This document shows positions 62,499 through 64,000 of a stretch of DNA of 64,000 bases, piece by piece. Below the pieces are notes generated by a model that ran no database searches, was not told where the DNA came from, and saw only the letters and a list, made by a program, of their open reading frames with translations. Position 1 is the stretch's first letter, and the number at the start of each line of letters is the position of its first letter. The position numbers were made by a program, and so were the translations under genes. Source of the stretch: Schistosoma mansoni (Eukaryota > Platyhelminthes > Trematoda > Strigeidida > Schistosomatidae); contig NC_031495.1 of NCBI RefSeq assembly GCF_000237925.1, positions 16,379,749 to 16,443,748 on the forward strand. Reading direction: 5' to 3'.

Positions 62499-62869
62499 CT
62501 AAATGACAGTACAAAGTTTAACAAAAAAGACGGTAAATGTTAAAGATAACAAATATGAATTGACAGTATAGTGTTGGAATATAGAAAGAAATTATCATTT
62601 AAGCTCAAGAAGCAACTGGACGACATCAAATGTCAGTTTGTGATGAAATTCGTACTATACGAAATTCCCGAAGAAATCATTTGACTTAATAATAATCATG
62701 TGGTCAACACTAGTGATGAACCTATTAAGACTGTAGTGAGAGGACATCGTCTATGACATCAACTAAGTATTCATGTATGAGACAGTAACTCATCGATGAT
62801 AATTTAATTAATTTTAATAAACTGATTCACTAGCTACTTGGGTAATGAACCACACATTAGGTGTGAGGG

Positions 62870-62975
62870 CTAACGATACAAGGCAATCGCCTAAACCAAG
62901 ACAGAGCGGGGTTCGGACCTGAGACCTTGTGTGAGAAAGTCGAGTACCTTAACCACTGAGCTATCGCTTTACCAT
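62870..62975 (-). repeat. tRNA-like SINE head
   Basis: The minus strand reads GCGATAGCTCAGTGGTTAAG (A-box type) followed after about 40 nt by AGGTCCGAACCCCGC (B-box type). It resembles a tRNA but lacks a proper acceptor stem and CCA-ready end. It is the best-preserved pol III-type head in the window. Confidence 0.7.
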
Positions 62976-63479
62976 TGATGATAATGGATGAGGAAGATCG
63001 AGCTATATTTCCAATTGATTAAAGTCAGAAATATGAACCATCAAATCCCAACTTTACTGTTAAGTGGTATTATGGTAGATAAGACAAAATCTAAGGGTTC
63101 AGGCTAGAATTTTTTCTGTTTTACAATATTAAAGAATCGCAAATTAAAGCCTAAAAGGTGTAATCAGTACTCCTCAATATTTTTCGGTGGTTTTTCAGAT
63201 AATTTCGAAACCTGTGGATAGAAACTGGATTAAAACTGTCCAGACAAAATAGGAATTTTTATTCAAATTGCCTGTGAGTATATACCTTTCCAAACACATT
63301 AAAAAAAATAACAGCTTTTCAATGGCAACAAGCTTTACATAACTAATGTTCCTCTTGAAATTAGTGTTTTTCAGAAACATTATATGTGGCTATATACATA
63401 TATATCTTCCGTGTAAAGTCAGTTTTTTGACGGTCGAATTGTCAGATATGTCCCAAGTTATAATTTATCTAACTTAATT

Positions 63480-64000
63480 ATGCCTCTTAATCTTCGTGAA
63501 GGAGCATAGGCTGTCCACAAACATTTTCCATCAAACTCTGTCCTGGGTAATCTTTTCCACTTGCTATCCATCCTTTTCATGTCTGCTTCCAATTACCGAC
63601 GCAATGTGTTCCTTGGTCTTCCTCTTTTCCATTTCCATTCAGGATTCCTAGTTAGCGATTGCCTCGTGATGCAATTTAATGATTTCCTCAACGTGTGTCC
63701 TGTCCACCTCTATCATCTTTTCCTAATTTCCTGTCCAAATGGTAGCTGGTTTGTTCTCTCCCATAGCAGGCTGTTGCTGACGGTATACGGTCAACGGACA
63801 TTCAGTATCTTACGTAGACAATTATTGATAAATACTTGCACTTTTTGATGATGGTTGTGGTAGTTCTCCAAGTTTCAGCTCCGTACAGTAGAATTAACCG
63901 TTCGTATTGAAGATTCTGACTTCGATGTTGGTTGACAGTTGTTTTGAGTTCCATATGTTCTTCAACTATAGGAATGAGGCCCTTGTTTTGCCAATACTTG
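63480..64000 (-). mobile_element. RTE-like LINE (family R2), cut by window edge
   Basis: This is the 3' part of an R2 element on the minus strand, homologous to 8625-9150 and 45530-46030, covering the C-terminal region. Frames are broken. The rest lies to the right of the window, in the intron upstream of the first visible COG5 exon. Confidence 0.85.

Noticed and set aside
62870-62975. A functional tRNA gene
   Set aside because: The A- and B-box segments are present but no complete cloverleaf or acceptor stem can be drawn.
1-64000. CRISPR arrays, bacterial operons, integrated virus or toxin genes
   Set aside because: No regularly spaced repeats, ribosome-binding sites or corresponding protein motifs were seen. 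All reverse transcriptases belong to non-LTR retrotransposons.

Overview
The window is nuclear DNA of a flatworm, most likely a blood fluke (Schistosoma or close relative). The evidence is AT-rich sequence, many 28-37 nt introns beside introns of several kb, decayed CR1-type (SR1/Perere-like) and RTE-type (SR2/SR3-like) LINEs in every large gap, and a decayed copy of a tRNA-like SINE whose hammerhead domain resembles the schistosome Sm-alpha element. No prokaryotic, viral or organellar gene was seen.

Five cellular genes were found by assembling exons by hand. From left to right they are: PIGT on + (2755-13378, GPI transamidase subunit); a family-16 METTL23-like methyltransferase on + (13615-14345); COPZ on - (15673-19102, coatomer zeta, complete, 175 aa, 7 exons); DDX54/Dbp10 on + (29563-44925, DEAD-box ribosome-biogenesis helicase, complete, 829 aa, 16 exons); and COG5 on - (48815-62498, the last seven exons, about 788 aa, with the N-terminus beyond the right edge). 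PIGT, COPZ and COG5 serve the secretory pathway and DDX54 serves the nucleolus. Nothing ties the genes into one pathway; only PIGT and the methyltransferase look closely coupled.

Most other sequence is transposon-derived. A nearly intact but frameshifted CR1 element (25031-29012, -) sits inside an older SR1-like element (23150-25030 plus 29013-29400). A second, almost identical copy enters at the left edge (1-1790, +) with the same lesions. One RTE family (called R1 here) has a nearly full-length copy with 5' UTR in a COG5 intron (50825-54665), a deleted copy in a PIGT intron (7995-10985), and two short copies in DDX54 introns that keep only the 5' UTR and 3' tail. A second RTE family (R2) lies at 45490-48258, 8597-9197, 14570-14760 and 63480-64000. 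A third RTE-like family (C) has pieces at 4490-6960, 43890-44260 and 59930-60450.

The leading observation is that the methyltransferase has no visible initiator ATG. Its first exon follows a splice acceptor 236 nt after the PIGT stop, in the phase in which the schistosome spliced leader, known to end in AUG, would supply the start. Other points are a DEGD variant of the DEAD motif in DDX54, stop-free 30-33 nt introns whose retention would keep frame, short RTE derivatives, a 143-nt self-derived insertion flanked by 23-nt direct repeats in the R2 element, and a decayed hammerhead ribozyme. Exon boundaries are inferred from splice motifs, reading phase and remembered family alignments; no transcript data were available.
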